From Bifidobacterium thermophilum DSM 20210 (GTDB lineage Bacteria > Actinomycetota > Actinomycetes > Actinomycetales > Bifidobacteriaceae): a DNA stretch of 64,000 nucleotides. The position numbers were made by a program, and so were the translations under genes. The notes below the pieces were generated by a model. The model was not told where the DNA came from, searched no databases, and saw only the letters and a program-made list of their open reading frames with translations. Positions 1-7,532 of this stretch are shown piece after piece (positions within the stretch are counted from its first letter, which is position 1; the number at the start of each line of letters is the position of its first letter). The stretch is taken from positions 1-64,000 of the forward strand of contig JDUB01000015.1 in the NCBI GenBank assembly GCA_000771265.1. The letters are read 5' to 3'.

Positions 1-831
1 TGCGCAACCTTTCGGGCACTACCTCGGACGCTCAGGAGGCAACTCTCCGACGTCAACGAGACGGCCAGGCTGCTCGAAGAGACCAGGAAGAGAGAACGCG
101 CGTGCATAGAAAGGGGAGAACGTTGTGACCGTATCCTCCGTCGCGAGGCGGTTCTTGAGACCGACGAATCCAGAGTTCGGGATGAACGCGAACGTCTTAA
201 CAACGAGCGGAAGCGGATACGTGAGGACATCGCCGAACAAGTCAGGCAAGAATCGGAACGGATGCGTCGGCGTCTCAAGGAGGACAGCGACAGGCAGCGT
301 GAGCGTGACAAGCGCGTTCTTTTTGCTTTGTGCCTGGGCGTGTGTTCGTCCATGGTGCCGATGCTCGCTGTCGTCATGCAAGGCCGCTGGCAAGCTTTCA
401 CTACCGCATTGCTCGACTGGCTTCATATGCGCGGGAAGCAGTTCGCGGTGGTTGGCCAATGGTTTGCTGGTGTCGATGCGCGGCTGAATGAGATCATCCC
501 CAGCGGATGGTGGGATCGGCCACTCGTGTTTCTGCTCATGCTGCTGTTGATAGCCGTGGTTTGTGGCATACCTCTGCTCATAGTGGGCGGATATGTGGTG
601 GCTGTTTTTACGGCGATGAGAGGCTGGCTTGCGGAAGGAACCCTGGGCGTTCATATCGTTCTTTGGACGTTGGCTGCCATGGTGGGCTTTGTCTTGGCTG
701 GGCGTCTCGCCATGATCCCGCACAATCCGATGGGCTGGCCCACTTGGTGGATCCTTCTCACTGTTGCCGCGCACCTGATTTATATGGTGAAGCTGGCGGG
801 CCCGATCAGCCGATTCATTAGGAACAGCTAG
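1..831 (+). CDS. Coiled-coil membrane protein of an integrated element, 5' end outside window
   Basis: The frame is open from base 1, so the gene begins upstream of the window. The visible 276 residues start with about 90 residues of charged Arg/Glu-rich helix typical of a coiled coil (roughly residues 12-100). Four hydrophobic segments follow, near 105-125, 169-197, 216-239 and 247-269. This layout resembles accessory or mobilization proteins of actinobacterial integrative elements, but no catalytic motif is visible and I cannot name it. Its position just inside a tRNA-derived attachment fragment at 989-1011 supports its being element cargo. An internal ATG at 262 would give a shorter protein, but the upstream reading frame is clearly coding-like. 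Confidence 0.6.
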   Translation, partial: CATFRALPRTLRRQLSDVNETARLLEETRKRERACIERGERCDRILRREAVLETDESRVRDERERLNNERKRIREDIAEQVRQESERMRRRLKEDSDRQRERDKRVLFALCLGVCSSMVPMLAVVMQGRWQAFTTALLDWLHMRGKQFAVVGQWFAGVDARLNEIIPSGWWDRPLVFLLMLLLIAVVCGIPLLIVGGYVVAVFTAMRGWLAEGTLGVHIVLWTLAAMVGFVLAGRLAMIPHNPMGWPTWWILLTVAAHLIYMVKLAGPISRFIRNS

Positions 832-938
832 GGCATGGGGATGCGATGGACCATGCGGTGTATGAGAGAACGCCTCGAAACGAGTCGTTCCCAAATTGTT
901 GTCACCATGTTGTCATACAGGGTCGTAATCAAGCGGTT

Positions 939-971
939 AAAGCCGCTAAATCACTGGTATTTAGCGGCTTT
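939..971 (+). terminator. Perfect hairpin, probable terminator
   Basis: The arms AAAGCCGCTAAAT (939-951) and ATTTAGCGGCTTT (959-971) are perfectly complementary with a 7-base loop. The descending arm ends in TTT. It lies between the element gene and the attachment fragment and could terminate transcription leaving the element. Confidence 0.6.
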
Positions 972-988
972 GCAACATCGGTCAGGTA

Positions 989-1011
989 GGGTTCGACTCC
1001 CGTCATCCGCT
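989..1011 (+). other. Probable attR: 3' end of a tRNA-Gly-type gene
   Basis: The segment reads as a tRNA 3' end. It has a T-loop TTCGACT, a T-stem strand CCCGT, an acceptor strand CATCCGC and a discriminator T. The 5' T-stem pairing partner is broken just to the left (TAGGG instead of a complement to CCCGT), and there is no D-arm, anticodon arm or 5' acceptor strand upstream. That is the pattern of a duplicated 3' tRNA end left by site-specific integration. A tRNA-Gly beginning GCGGATG would pair with the acceptor strand. The identity of the tRNA is inference. Confidence 0.65.
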
Positions 1012-1162
1012 CTCGCGATCGCGGTACCGGCTTGGTGCCGCGATTTTTCGTATCATGACGAGTCCCGCCTTCTCAAACCGGTTGCGCTGGGCGGGGTGTA
1101 AACGTAACCGGTTCGAGAAGGCAAGAAGGTGAGAAGGCGCGCGGACGGGCGGGCGAGCGCAA
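1012..1162. other. Intergenic region with one AACCGGTT-type palindrome
   Basis: No gene is seen. Bases 1074-1118 hold a diverged copy of the AAACTGGTTACGC inverted-repeat family described elsewhere in this window. Otherwise only GC-rich spacer is visible before the convergent rpmF. Confidence 0.5.
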
Positions 1163-1330
1163 TCAGCGCAGCGGATACCCGCGTCGTGCCGCCGCCGCGA
1201 GTCGTTGTGGTAGGCGCATTACGGTTCCGTCAGGCATGGTCATTTCAATGAGCTGTTCTGGTTTGGCTTTCCAGTGTGCTCGTCGCGAGCGGGTCCGCGA
1301 GCGTGACATGCGGTATTTCGGTGTGGCCAT
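1163..1330 (-). CDS. rpmF: 50S ribosomal protein L32, zinc-free paralogue
   Basis: This encodes 55 residues beginning [20 protein letters not shown], the L32 N-terminus. The CxxC...C zinc-ligand cysteines of ordinary L32 are absent (no Cys at all). A zinc-independent L32 lets ribosomes be built when zinc is scarce. The start is fixed by the family N-terminus and by overlap with the upstream rpmJ: the rpmJ stop TGA and this ATG share bases (TGATG). It is the last gene of the six-gene minus-strand operon that starts at 2634. Confidence 0.85.
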   Translation of the reverse strand: MATPKYRMSRSRTRSRRAHWKAKPEQLIEMTMPDGTVMRLPQRLAAAARRGYPLR

Positions 1331-1452
1331 CAGCCTTGCCTCGCTTTCCATCGTGGGTTCTTCTTGTTGATGACGTAGATGTGTCCGCGTCGGCGCACGA
1401 GGGTTGAGCCGTCTTTGCGTAGGAGGGAGTGGATGGATGATTTGACTTTCAT
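1330..1452 (-). CDS. rpmJ: 50S ribosomal protein L36, zinc-free paralogue
   Basis: Forty residues, starting [16 protein letters not shown] and ending [12 protein letters not shown], match the L36 paralogue that lacks the C-x2-C-x12-C-x4-H zinc site. No cysteine is present. The ATG overlaps the stop of rpmE2 (ATGA) and its own stop overlaps the rpmF start, so the three genes are translationally coupled. It is very short and easily missed by gene callers. It is expected to replace the zinc-binding L36 under zinc limitation. Confidence 0.85.
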   Translation of the reverse strand: MKVKSSIHSLLRKDGSTLVRRRGHIYVINKKNPRWKARQG

Positions 1453-1781
1453 AAGCTACTGCCTTTCTTGCTGTGATTGTGGCTGGTATTGCTATTGCCG
1501 TCGTCGGTTTCATTGCCGTCGAGACCGCGTTTTCCGTACCTTCTGCGGAATCGCTGGACTTGTCCTGCGGAATCGAGGACGACGGCTTTGCCGGTGTAGA
1601 ACGGGTGGGATGCGCTGGTCACATCCGCGTTGACCAGCGGGTAGGTGGCTCCGTCGGTCCAGGTGATGGACGTTAGTCGGTCGGCTTGCCCGGCGAGTGT
1701 GGAACGGGTCAGGAAGGTCTCGCCTGTGGTCTGGTCGCGGAATACGACCGGCCCGTATGTTGGGGGGATGTCTGGTTTCAT
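1449..1781 (-). CDS. rpmE2: 50S ribosomal protein L31 type B (zinc-free)
   Basis: This is 110 residues from [20 protein letters not shown]. The L31 core includes the segment [20 protein letters not shown] and RFRRRYG near the end, as in type B L31. The CxxC pair of type A L31 is missing. An in-frame ATG 17 codons upstream is less likely, because the family starts at this Met. The C-terminal Asn/Asp/Ser tail is extended compared with most L31. It overlaps rpmJ by four bases. Confidence 0.85.
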   Translation of the reverse strand: MKPDIPPTYGPVVFRDQTTGETFLTRSTLAGQADRLTSITWTDGATYPLVNADVTSASHPFYTGKAVVLDSAGQVQRFRRRYGKRGLDGNETDDGNSNTSHNHSKKGSSL

Positions 1782-1868
1782 GGTTCTCCTATCGGCTGTT
1801 TGGGGTTGATTGGAGGCTGATTGGGCAGTCACCGGGCCGGTGGACGGCGGCGCCTGCCGGGAAGGCTG

Positions 1869-2174
1869 TTACCAGCTTGATTTCATGACGCCTGGCAGTT
1901 CGCCGCGATGGGCTTTGTTGCGCAGGTTGATGCGTGATAGGCCGAATCGTCGGTTGAATGCGCGTGGCCGGCCGTCGATGGCGTCGCGGTTGCGCAGGCG
2001 CGTGGGACTGGCGTCGCGGGGGAGCGCGTGCAGTCGGCGCATCGCTTCCATGCGCTCTTCCGGGGGCAGATGCGGGTTAACTGAATCGTGCCGGTATGTT
2101 GCCCGCCGTTCGGCGTATGCCGCGACTAGGCGTTCGCGCTGCCGCTGTTTGGCGATGAGGCTGCGTTTGGCCAT
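1869..2174 (-). CDS. rpsN2: 30S ribosomal protein S14, zinc-independent long form
   Basis: This is 101 residues, the length of the cysteine-free S14 family (the zinc-binding form is about 61 residues with CxxC...CxxC). It starts [20 protein letters not shown] and ends with the conserved segment [20 protein letters not shown]. There are no cysteines. The ATG lies one base beyond the stop codon of rpmG, which suggests coupled translation. It belongs to the C-minus ribosomal protein operon. Confidence 0.9.
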   Translation of the reverse strand: MAKRSLIAKQRQRERLVAAYAERRATYRHDSVNPHLPPEERMEAMRRLHALPRDASPTRLRNRDAIDGRPRAFNRRFGLSRINLRNKAHRGELPGVMKSSW

Positions 2175-2175
2175 A

Positions 2176-2343
2176 TCAGCGGACCTCCCGGAATATCACG
2201 CGCTTGCGTAGTGCGGGGTCGAATTTGAGCAGTTCGAGTCGGTCCGGTGTGTTGCGGCGGTTTTTGGTTGTTGTGTGGGTCGATCCGGTACCTGCGGTTG
2301 ATCGCAGGGTGATGACCGGACGGATGTCGGTGGTTTTGGCCAT
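2176..2343 (-). CDS. rpmG: 50S ribosomal protein L33, zinc-free paralogue
   Basis: Fifty-five residues start [20 protein letters not shown] and contain the L33 core YTT-like [20 protein letters not shown] and a C-terminal FREVR. Ordinary L33 carries a CxxC pair near YxxxKNRRNxPDRLEL and another near the C-terminus; here none remains. A GGAAATCC-type region precedes the ATG. The stop is followed almost at once by the rpsN2 start. This is a zinc-independent replacement protein. Confidence 0.88.
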   Translation of the reverse strand: MAKTTDIRPVITLRSTAGTGSTHTTTKNRRNTPDRLELLKFDPALRKRVIFREVR

Positions 2344-2394
2344 GGATTTCCTTTCTTCGGTGTGTTGTTGTTCTGGTGTGGCGTGGGGCGCGGG

Positions 2395-2634
2395 CTATAC
2401 GCGTATTTCGCCGTTGGCGACCAGCCGGGCGATGACCGCATCGATGCCGTACTTGTCGATGGTTTTTATGCCGCGTGGCGTCAGTGTGAGGGTGACGCGC
2501 CGGCCGAGCGACGGCACGAAATAACGTTTGCGCTGCAGGTTCGGTTCGAAGCGGCGGCGGGTTTTCCTATGTGAATGGGATACGGTGTTGCCCTTGCCGG
2601 CACGGGTGCCGAGGACTTGACAATGATTGCTCAT
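2395..2634 (-). CDS. rpmB: 50S ribosomal protein L28, zinc-free paralogue
   Basis: Seventy-nine residues start [20 protein letters not shown] and include the L28 signature [19 protein letters not shown]. Only one cysteine remains, so a four-cysteine zinc site cannot form. The start is the second in-frame Met; an ATG three codons upstream is also possible. It is the first gene of the operon and lies directly downstream of the Zur-box-like palindrome at 2653-2667. Confidence 0.85.
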   Translation of the reverse strand: MSNHCQVLGTRAGKGNTVSHSHRKTRRRFEPNLQRKRYFVPSLGRRVTLTLTPRGIKTIDKYGIDAVIARLVANGEIRV

Positions 2635-2652
2635 GTGCTTCATTATAGATAT

Positions 2653-2667
2653 TGAGAATCATTATCG
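2653..2667. promoter_or_regulatory. Zur-box-like operator shared by divergent zinc-response genes
   Basis: The 15-base site TGAGAATCATTATCG is centred on C2660 with six of its seven flanking pairs or near-pairs symmetrical around AATcATT. It closely resembles the TGAAAATCATTTTCA-type operator bound by Zur/Fur repressors. It sits between the L28 start (2634, minus) and the COG0523-like start (2694, plus), so one site could repress both directions when zinc is plentiful. Assignment to Zur is inference from the site and from the gene content on each side. Confidence 0.7.
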
Positions 2668-2693
2668 TCAAGTGATTGTAGAAAGGCAGTGCC

Positions 2694-3488
2694 ATGCCAC
2701 GCCATCCATCGTTGCCATCATGGGGAAACGCCGAAGCCGGAACCCCGCACGCCAATATCGTTCTGCTGACCGGAGTCGACCGTCTCGCCATCGACGCCGT
2801 TGCCTTCTCCCTGGCGGATTCACGCCCCTCAGTACGCGTCGCCACCTACGACGTAACGCCCGACCCCGACTCGCCAACCGGCCTGTCCCTGGCCAGAACC
2901 ATCTACGAGCCCGGGGACGACAGCAATCTGCTCGGCGGTGACGCCACCATATTCCCCATGGATGATTGCTGTCTGACCTGCGCCTGCAAGCACGATCTCG
3001 TGCGCGTGATGAACGCGGCCCCCGAATGGTCCGGAACCATGCTCGTCGTACTGCCAGTCGGAATCGAAGGGACTGCGGTCGCACAGTATCTCGCGGACAG
3101 TTCAATGCTGGGCGATTTGCCGTGTGCAGTTGACACGATTCACGTCGCCACGGCAGTCGGCATGGACGGCTTCGAATCAAAGCTCTTCGATGATGACCGG
3201 CTCGTCATCGCTGGGACGACAGACGACGACACCGTACTCGACGCACGCTCAACCGGCGTCGTACAGGCGCGACTTATCCGCGAAGCCGCACACGTGCTCA
3301 TGCTGCCGACGCTCGCGGCGGATGGCGCGGTCCTATCGTCCGGGCGGGATCGTGAAGAAGCCGAACGATTATCCGCAATCGTTGCTGCGCTCGCCGACCC
3401 GGCCGCCACCATTCACGCGGACGCCCACTGTACCGACCTGCACGCGCTGATTGGGGACGTGTGCACGCCGCCACGAGTCCGAGTTTGA
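2694..3488 (+). CDS. COG0523/CobW-like protein with degenerate P-loop, possible zinc chaperone or ribosome hibernation factor
   Basis: This is 264 residues. The cysteine cluster DDCCLTCACKHDL near residues 83-95 corresponds to the CLSCxLREDL motif of actinobacterial COG0523 metallochaperone-type proteins. The N-terminal strand that should end in a GxxGxGKT P-loop reads IVLLTGVDRLAIDAVAF, which lacks the GK[ST] needed for nucleotide binding. It is also shorter than canonical CobW GTPases (about 320-400). Mycobacterial C-minus ribosomal operons encode a related factor, Mrf, that promotes hibernation under zinc loss; an equivalent role is a reasonable but untested idea. It is divergent from the zinc-free ribosomal operon and shares its operator. 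Confidence 0.7.
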   Translation: MPRHPSLPSWGNAEAGTPHANIVLLTGVDRLAIDAVAFSLADSRPSVRVATYDVTPDPDSPTGLSLARTIYEPGDDSNLLGGDATIFPMDDCCLTCACKHDLVRVMNAAPEWSGTMLVVLPVGIEGTAVAQYLADSSMLGDLPCAVDTIHVATAVGMDGFESKLFDDDRLVIAGTTDDDTVLDARSTGVVQARLIREAAHVLMLPTLAADGAVLSSGRDREEAERLSAIVAALADPAATIHADAHCTDLHALIGDVCTPPRVRV

Positions 3489-3548
3489 TGTTGCTTGACA
3501 GGGGTCGGCGGCTGTCAGCGCTTGTCGCCCATTGCGCTGGCCTGGTTG

Positions 3549-3721
3549 TGTGCGTCAATCCTCGCACAACGGCCGGTGGTGAGTGGGAAACGGGCTGATT
3601 CGGGTGGTTCGGGGTGTCAGTGTGTGAGCGAATCCTCACACGGAGGTACTTGGAATCGTCAGGCTTGTTGATTTCAGGTGCCGCACCGCCCATTGTGTGA
3701 GCGAATCCTCACAAAGACACG
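3549..3721. repeat. Three hairpin repeats with about 73-bp period (first locus)
   Basis: Palindromic cores lie at 3549-3566 (TGTGCGTCAATCCTCGCA), 3623-3640 and 3696-3713 (both TGTGAGCGAATCCTCACA). Spacing is 74 and 73 bases. The same core and period recur at 43253-43489. Confidence 0.75.
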
Positions 3722-3754
3722 CTTTGGGTGGCCTGATTCGCTGATTCGGGCGCT

Positions 3755-4528
3755 CTACCGCCCGCGATCGTACCGGTCCATGATCCGCAGCTGCGCACTC
3801 CACGGCAGGAGTCGCGCGACGAACAGCCCGGCCTTCACCTGCCAGGTCGGCACGATGATAAGCTTGCCGGCCAGCGTCTTGTCGATCGCATACCTTGCAA
3901 CCGCGCGGCTGGATGCGCCCGGCGTGAGGAATTCCCCGCCCGCGGTCGCGTTGAAATGCGTGTCGACCGGTCCAGGGCACAGCGCGCTCACGGTGACGGG
4001 AACGCGGTCGCGCCGCAGCTCCTGCGCTACGGCCAGCGTGAGTTTGAGCGTGTAATTCTTGGTCGCGTAGTAGGTGGCGAGACGCGGTCCGACCAGGAAT
4101 CCGGCGGCGCTGCATACGTTGAGCAGCCGGCAGTGCCCGTCACGCCTGAACTTGCGGGCGAACAGTTTGGTGAGTACGTGGTAGGAAACCACGTTGAGGT
4201 TGATCATCTCGAGCTCGCGGTCCAGCGGGGTGTCGGTGAAGTCGCCGAACAGGCCGAATCCGGCGTTATTGACGAGCAGGTCGATGCGTTCGTTACGGTA
4301 GCGCGCGAACAGTTGCTCGCACGCGCTACGCTGCGCCAGATCAAGTGCGACGGTTTCGACCGTGATGGTTTTGCCGTGTGCGCTTGCGATCCGCTGCGCT
4401 TCTTGCGCTACATTGTCCAGACGCGCCTGATTGCGTGCCACGAGCGCAAGATCATACCCAAGTTCGGCGAGATACAGCGCCATGTCGCGGCCCAATCCGC
4501 TCGACGCTCCGGTGACGATTGCTTTCAT
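3755..4528 (-). CDS. Short-chain dehydrogenase/reductase
   Basis: This is 257 residues from MKAIVTGASSGLG. The cofactor motif is TGASSGLG (about residues 6-13), the NNAG motif follows near 90, and the catalytic YxxxK is YYATK near 165, all normal for a classical SDR. The C-terminal region after GPVDTHF is hydrophobic (VKAGLFVARLLPW), as in the DltE/YqjQ-like SDRs that act near membranes. An AAAGGAG ribosome binding site lies about 6 bases upstream of this ATG, which is why the far longer open frame upstream is rejected. Substrate cannot be told from sequence. Confidence 0.85.
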   Translation of the reverse strand: MKAIVTGASSGLGRDMALYLAELGYDLALVARNQARLDNVAQEAQRIASAHGKTITVETVALDLAQRSACEQLFARYRNERIDLLVNNAGFGLFGDFTDTPLDRELEMINLNVVSYHVLTKLFARKFRRDGHCRLLNVCSAAGFLVGPRLATYYATKNYTLKLTLAVAQELRRDRVPVTVSALCPGPVDTHFNATAGGEFLTPGASSRAVARYAIDKTLAGKLIIVPTWQVKAGLFVARLLPWSAQLRIMDRYDRGR

Positions 4529-4557
4529 TGCAGCTCCTTTGCTGGTTGATATCCTGC

Positions 4558-4652
4558 CTCTGCCGACGTTCACAGTCATCTCAGCGTCGGCAGAAGGTGA
4601 TGACTCTGTTTCTGCCGACGCGACGGTCGTCTCAGCATTGGTAGAAGGTTGA
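4558..4652. repeat. CTTCTGCCGACGCTGA-type inverted repeats
   Basis: Two neighbouring inverted pairs are built from TGCCGACG and CAGCGTCGGCAGAAGG-type arms. The same arms recur at 7222-7240, 7430-7450, 33529-33575 and 38988-39022. They occupy most of the space between the SDR and the aldolase gene. Confidence 0.65.
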
Positions 4653-4718
4653 CGGGACGCGCGAACGGGACGCGCCGACACGGGGACGCGCCGACGCACA
4701 ATCCCCAAACACAGCGGC

Positions 4719-5795
4719 CTACTTGAGCCGCCGCCCCGCCGACCCGAGCTGCTCGCACGCTTCGACCACGCGCCGCGCCATCGAGTCCTCAGCCTCGCGC
4801 CCCCACGAGCGCGGATCGTAGAACTTCTTGTCGCCCACTTCGCCGTCGATCTTGAGCACGCCGTCATAATGCGCGAACATGTGTCCGGCAATCGCCCGCG
4901 TGAACGCGTACTGCGTGTCGGTATCGATGTTCATCTTGACGACGCCGTGGCTCACCGCTTCGGCGATTTCCTCGGCGCTGGACCCGGAGCCGCCGTGGAA
5001 CACCAGCGGAAACGGCTTGTTTTCGGGCACTTCTCCCGCGAATCCGCGCCCTGCGGCGTGCCCGGCAATCCGCCCATCCGCCACGGCCGCGGCGACCTCG
5101 TTCTGGATATCGCCCAGCAGTTCCGGCCGCAGCTTGACCACGCCCGGCTTGTACGCGCCATGCACGTTGCCGAAGGTGAACGCGGCCATGTAGCGCCCGT
5201 TTTCGCCCAATCCGAGTCGTTGCGCGACGGTCACGCCGTCTGCTGGCGTCGAATACAGTTTCTCGTTGATTTCGGCGCGCTGCCCGTCTTCCTCGCCGCC
5301 GACCGCGCCGATTTCGATTTCGAGCACCGTATGCGCGGCGACCGACTTGGCGAGCAGTTCCTCGGCGATATCAAGGTTTTCGGCGAGCGGGACCGTCGAG
5401 CCGTCCCACATATGCGACTGGAATGACGGATCTTTGCCGTGCGCTACCTGATCCGCTTCGACGGCGAGCAGCGGCCGCACCCACTCGTCAAGATACTGCT
5501 TGGCGCAATGGTCGGTGTGCAGGGCGACCGTGTTCGGGTATTTCGCGGCGACCTCGTGCGCGAACGCGGCGAATGCGAGCGACCCGGTGACCCGGTCGTT
5601 GACCCGCTGCCCGGAGAAGTAGGCGGACCCGCCTACGGACACTTGGATGATGCCGTCAGACTCGGCGTCGGCCAGACCTTGCAGCGCGGCGTTCAACGTC
5701 TGCGTGCTGGTCACGTTGATAGCGGGGTAGGCATAGCCGCCGCGACGCGCCGCATCGAGCATCTCGGCATACCGTTCAGGGGTTGCAATAGTCAT
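4719..5795 (-). CDS. fba: Fructose-bisphosphate aldolase, class II
   Basis: This is 358 residues from MTIATPERYAEMLDAARRGG. Class II aldolase motifs are present: VALHTDHCAKQYLDE with a zinc-ligand His, the acidic EIEIGAVGGEEDG segment, VFHGGSGS with another metal-ligand His, and NIDTDTQYAFTR binding phosphate. It cleaves fructose 1,6-bisphosphate to dihydroxyacetone phosphate and glyceraldehyde 3-phosphate in a Zn-dependent way. In bifidobacteria this serves gluconeogenesis and hexose interconversion more than glycolysis, which runs through the fructose-6-phosphate shunt. The start is the Met of the family; upstream in-frame residues are not conserved-looking. Confidence 0.93.
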   Translation of the reverse strand: MTIATPERYAEMLDAARRGGYAYPAINVTSTQTLNAALQGLADAESDGIIQVSVGGSAYFSGQRVNDRVTGSLAFAAFAHEVAAKYPNTVALHTDHCAKQYLDEWVRPLLAVEADQVAHGKDPSFQSHMWDGSTVPLAENLDIAEELLAKSVAAHTVLEIEIGAVGGEEDGQRAEINEKLYSTPADGVTVAQRLGLGENGRYMAAFTFGNVHGAYKPGVVKLRPELLGDIQNEVAAAVADGRIAGHAAGRGFAGEVPENKPFPLVFHGGSGSSAEEIAEAVSHGVVKMNIDTDTQYAFTRAIAGHMFAHYDGVLKIDGEVGDKKFYDPRSWGREAEDSMARRVVEACEQLGSAGRRLK

Positions 5796-5925
5796 GATTC
5801 CATTATCGCTCAGGGGGTGCCGGATTCGCGTTTCGAACCCGGTGTGTTGTTTTTGCATGAGGTACTACACAAAGGGGCGGGTGTGTGTGACAATACCGTA
5901 TCAGGATCGTCAGGATGGAAGGGCC

Positions 5926-7170
5926 ATGAAGGAAGTAGAAGAACTCTCGTTCGGCGACAGCGCCACCGGCGCGAGCGAACGCAAACGCCACCTGTGGGTC
6001 GGCAAGCTGGTTGCCGTGCTGATTGTCGTGGCGCTGGTTGTGGTGTGCGCGGGTGCGTGGGCTTGGGAGGCCAGATTGCGCCATATCATCGTATTCGTCA
6101 ACGGGCAGCAGGTGGAGATTTCCGCGGGAACCACGGCGAAACAACTGTTGAAAGACCATGACAATTTCGGCACCCATCCCGGTCGGCTGCTGGCGGTGGA
6201 CGGTAGCGTCATCAAGAAGTATGGCGGGCATCCGGCGGAATTGAGGGTTGACGGCAGCGTGATTGACCCTGCGGATTGGGGCAATACCCGGTTTTCCGGC
6301 AACGCTGATATTTCCGTGAAGTCGGGAGGAGATGTGGTCGAGGGGCATGCGATCGACTATGCGCCGATTCCCTATACTGTGTCGGTTGATATCAAGGGCA
6401 GCGTCATCCAGATGGTGAAAACGCGCGGCAAAGACGGTAAGCGCGAGATTTGGGTTGGCGATATCTCCAAGAAACGCACCACGAAGCGGGTTGTTGCTCA
6501 ACCAGTTGATGCCCAGATTGTCGGCGTATCGCCGCGTCCGCAAGGTCATAAGGTCATTGCGCTGACGTTTGATGATGGTCCGAGCGGTCAGTACACCGCC
6601 CCGATTCTCGACATCCTCAAACAAAAGGGCGTGAAGGCGACGTTCTTCGACGTGGGCCAGTATTCGGTGCAGTACCCGGCTTTGGAGAAGCGGATGGTCG
6701 CCGAAGGCCATGAAGTGGCTAGCCACAGCAACACGCACCCGTTTATGCCGAAGATGAAGCGCGATGCGTTGCGTGCCGAAATCACCGCCGGATTGGCCAA
6801 TATGAAGAAGGCATCCGGCGTGAGCACGCGTATGATGCGCTCGCCGTACGGTTCGTTCACGGTGGACCAGTGGAAGGACGTGTACGACCTGATTGATTAC
6901 AACGTGTTGTGGAGCATCGATACGGAGGATTGGCGGCATCCCGGCGCTCAAGCGATTCATGACGCGGTGCTCAACCACGCGTACAACGGCGCGGTGGTGC
7001 TCATGCACGACGGCGGCGGTAATCGTGACCAGGATATCGAGGCCCTGCCCGGCATCATTGACGACCTCAAAGCGCAAGGCTACGAGTTCGTGACCATCAG
7101 CGGCCTGCTCAAACTCGCCGGCATCAGCGCCGCCCCGCTCGCCGATAAAGGCGGCGACGCGAAAAAGTAG
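5926..7170 (+). CDS. Membrane-anchored polysaccharide deacetylase (NodB domain)
   Basis: This is 414 residues. A short cytoplasmic N-terminus and one membrane segment (about residues 24-46) come first. An extracellular linker of about 150 residues follows; its segment from VFVNGQQVEISAGTTAKQLL looks like a DUF348/ubiquitin-like fold. The NodB domain runs from about residue 205. It shows motif 1 TFDDGP, motif 2 SHSNTHP, motif 3 RSPYG, motif 4 DTEDW and motif 5 LMHDGG, so all metal and catalytic residues are intact. The likely role is deacetylating cell-wall glycans. The start at ATG 5926 has GGAAGG six bases upstream; an earlier ATG exists without a good ribosome site. Confidence 0.85.
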   Translation: MKEVEELSFGDSATGASERKRHLWVGKLVAVLIVVALVVVCAGAWAWEARLRHIIVFVNGQQVEISAGTTAKQLLKDHDNFGTHPGRLLAVDGSVIKKYGGHPAELRVDGSVIDPADWGNTRFSGNADISVKSGGDVVEGHAIDYAPIPYTVSVDIKGSVIQMVKTRGKDGKREIWVGDISKKRTTKRVVAQPVDAQIVGVSPRPQGHKVIALTFDDGPSGQYTAPILDILKQKGVKATFFDVGQYSVQYPALEKRMVAEGHEVASHSNTHPFMPKMKRDALRAEITAGLANMKKASGVSTRMMRSPYGSFTVDQWKDVYDLIDYNVLWSIDTEDWRHPGAQAIHDAVLNHAYNGAVVLMHDGGGNRDQDIEALPGIIDDLKAQGYEFVTISGLLKLAGISAAPLADKGGDAKK

Positions 7171-7377
7171 GTGGCGCGGCGGGCGCCCGTGGGCGTTGCT
7201 CGACGAATTGGTCACGCACTGCGTGATGAATTGAGCGTCGGTAGAAGGCAGGAGAAGAGTGTGCAGGCTGTTACGAGTTTGCAGTGCACCGCCGAATTGG
7301 TCACGCACTGTGTGGCCAATTGGTCGGCGATTCTGACAGCCGACTCCGTGATAGGAAAGTTCCGTCGCTCACTCACC

Positions 7378-7423
7378 CACAAACTAGTTACGCTGGGGCG
7401 CCTCTCAGCGTAACCAGTTTGTG
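7378..7423. repeat. AAACTGGTTACGCTG inverted repeat, copy near purA
   Basis: The arms CACAAACTAGTTACGCTG and CAGCGTAACCAGTTTGTG face each other across about 10 bases. Further copies of this family lie at 1074-1118, 28658-28702, 33391-33434, 33442-33487, 35619-35664, 38845-38888 and 39044-39088, always between genes. The hairpin could act as a bidirectional terminator or as a REP-like element. Confidence 0.75.
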
Positions 7424-7532
7424 TATGCTCGCCTTCTGCCGACGCTGAGTCAGCTAAGCCGCCCGCACCACCCGGTAGAGGGGATACGGTAATCTGTGGG
7501 CGGCGGAATCATGCGTTTTGCGGAGGTGCATC

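Noticed and set aside
835..1101. Plus-strand frame of 88 codons
   Set aside because: It spans a hairpin terminator and the tRNA fragment and has no ribosome site.
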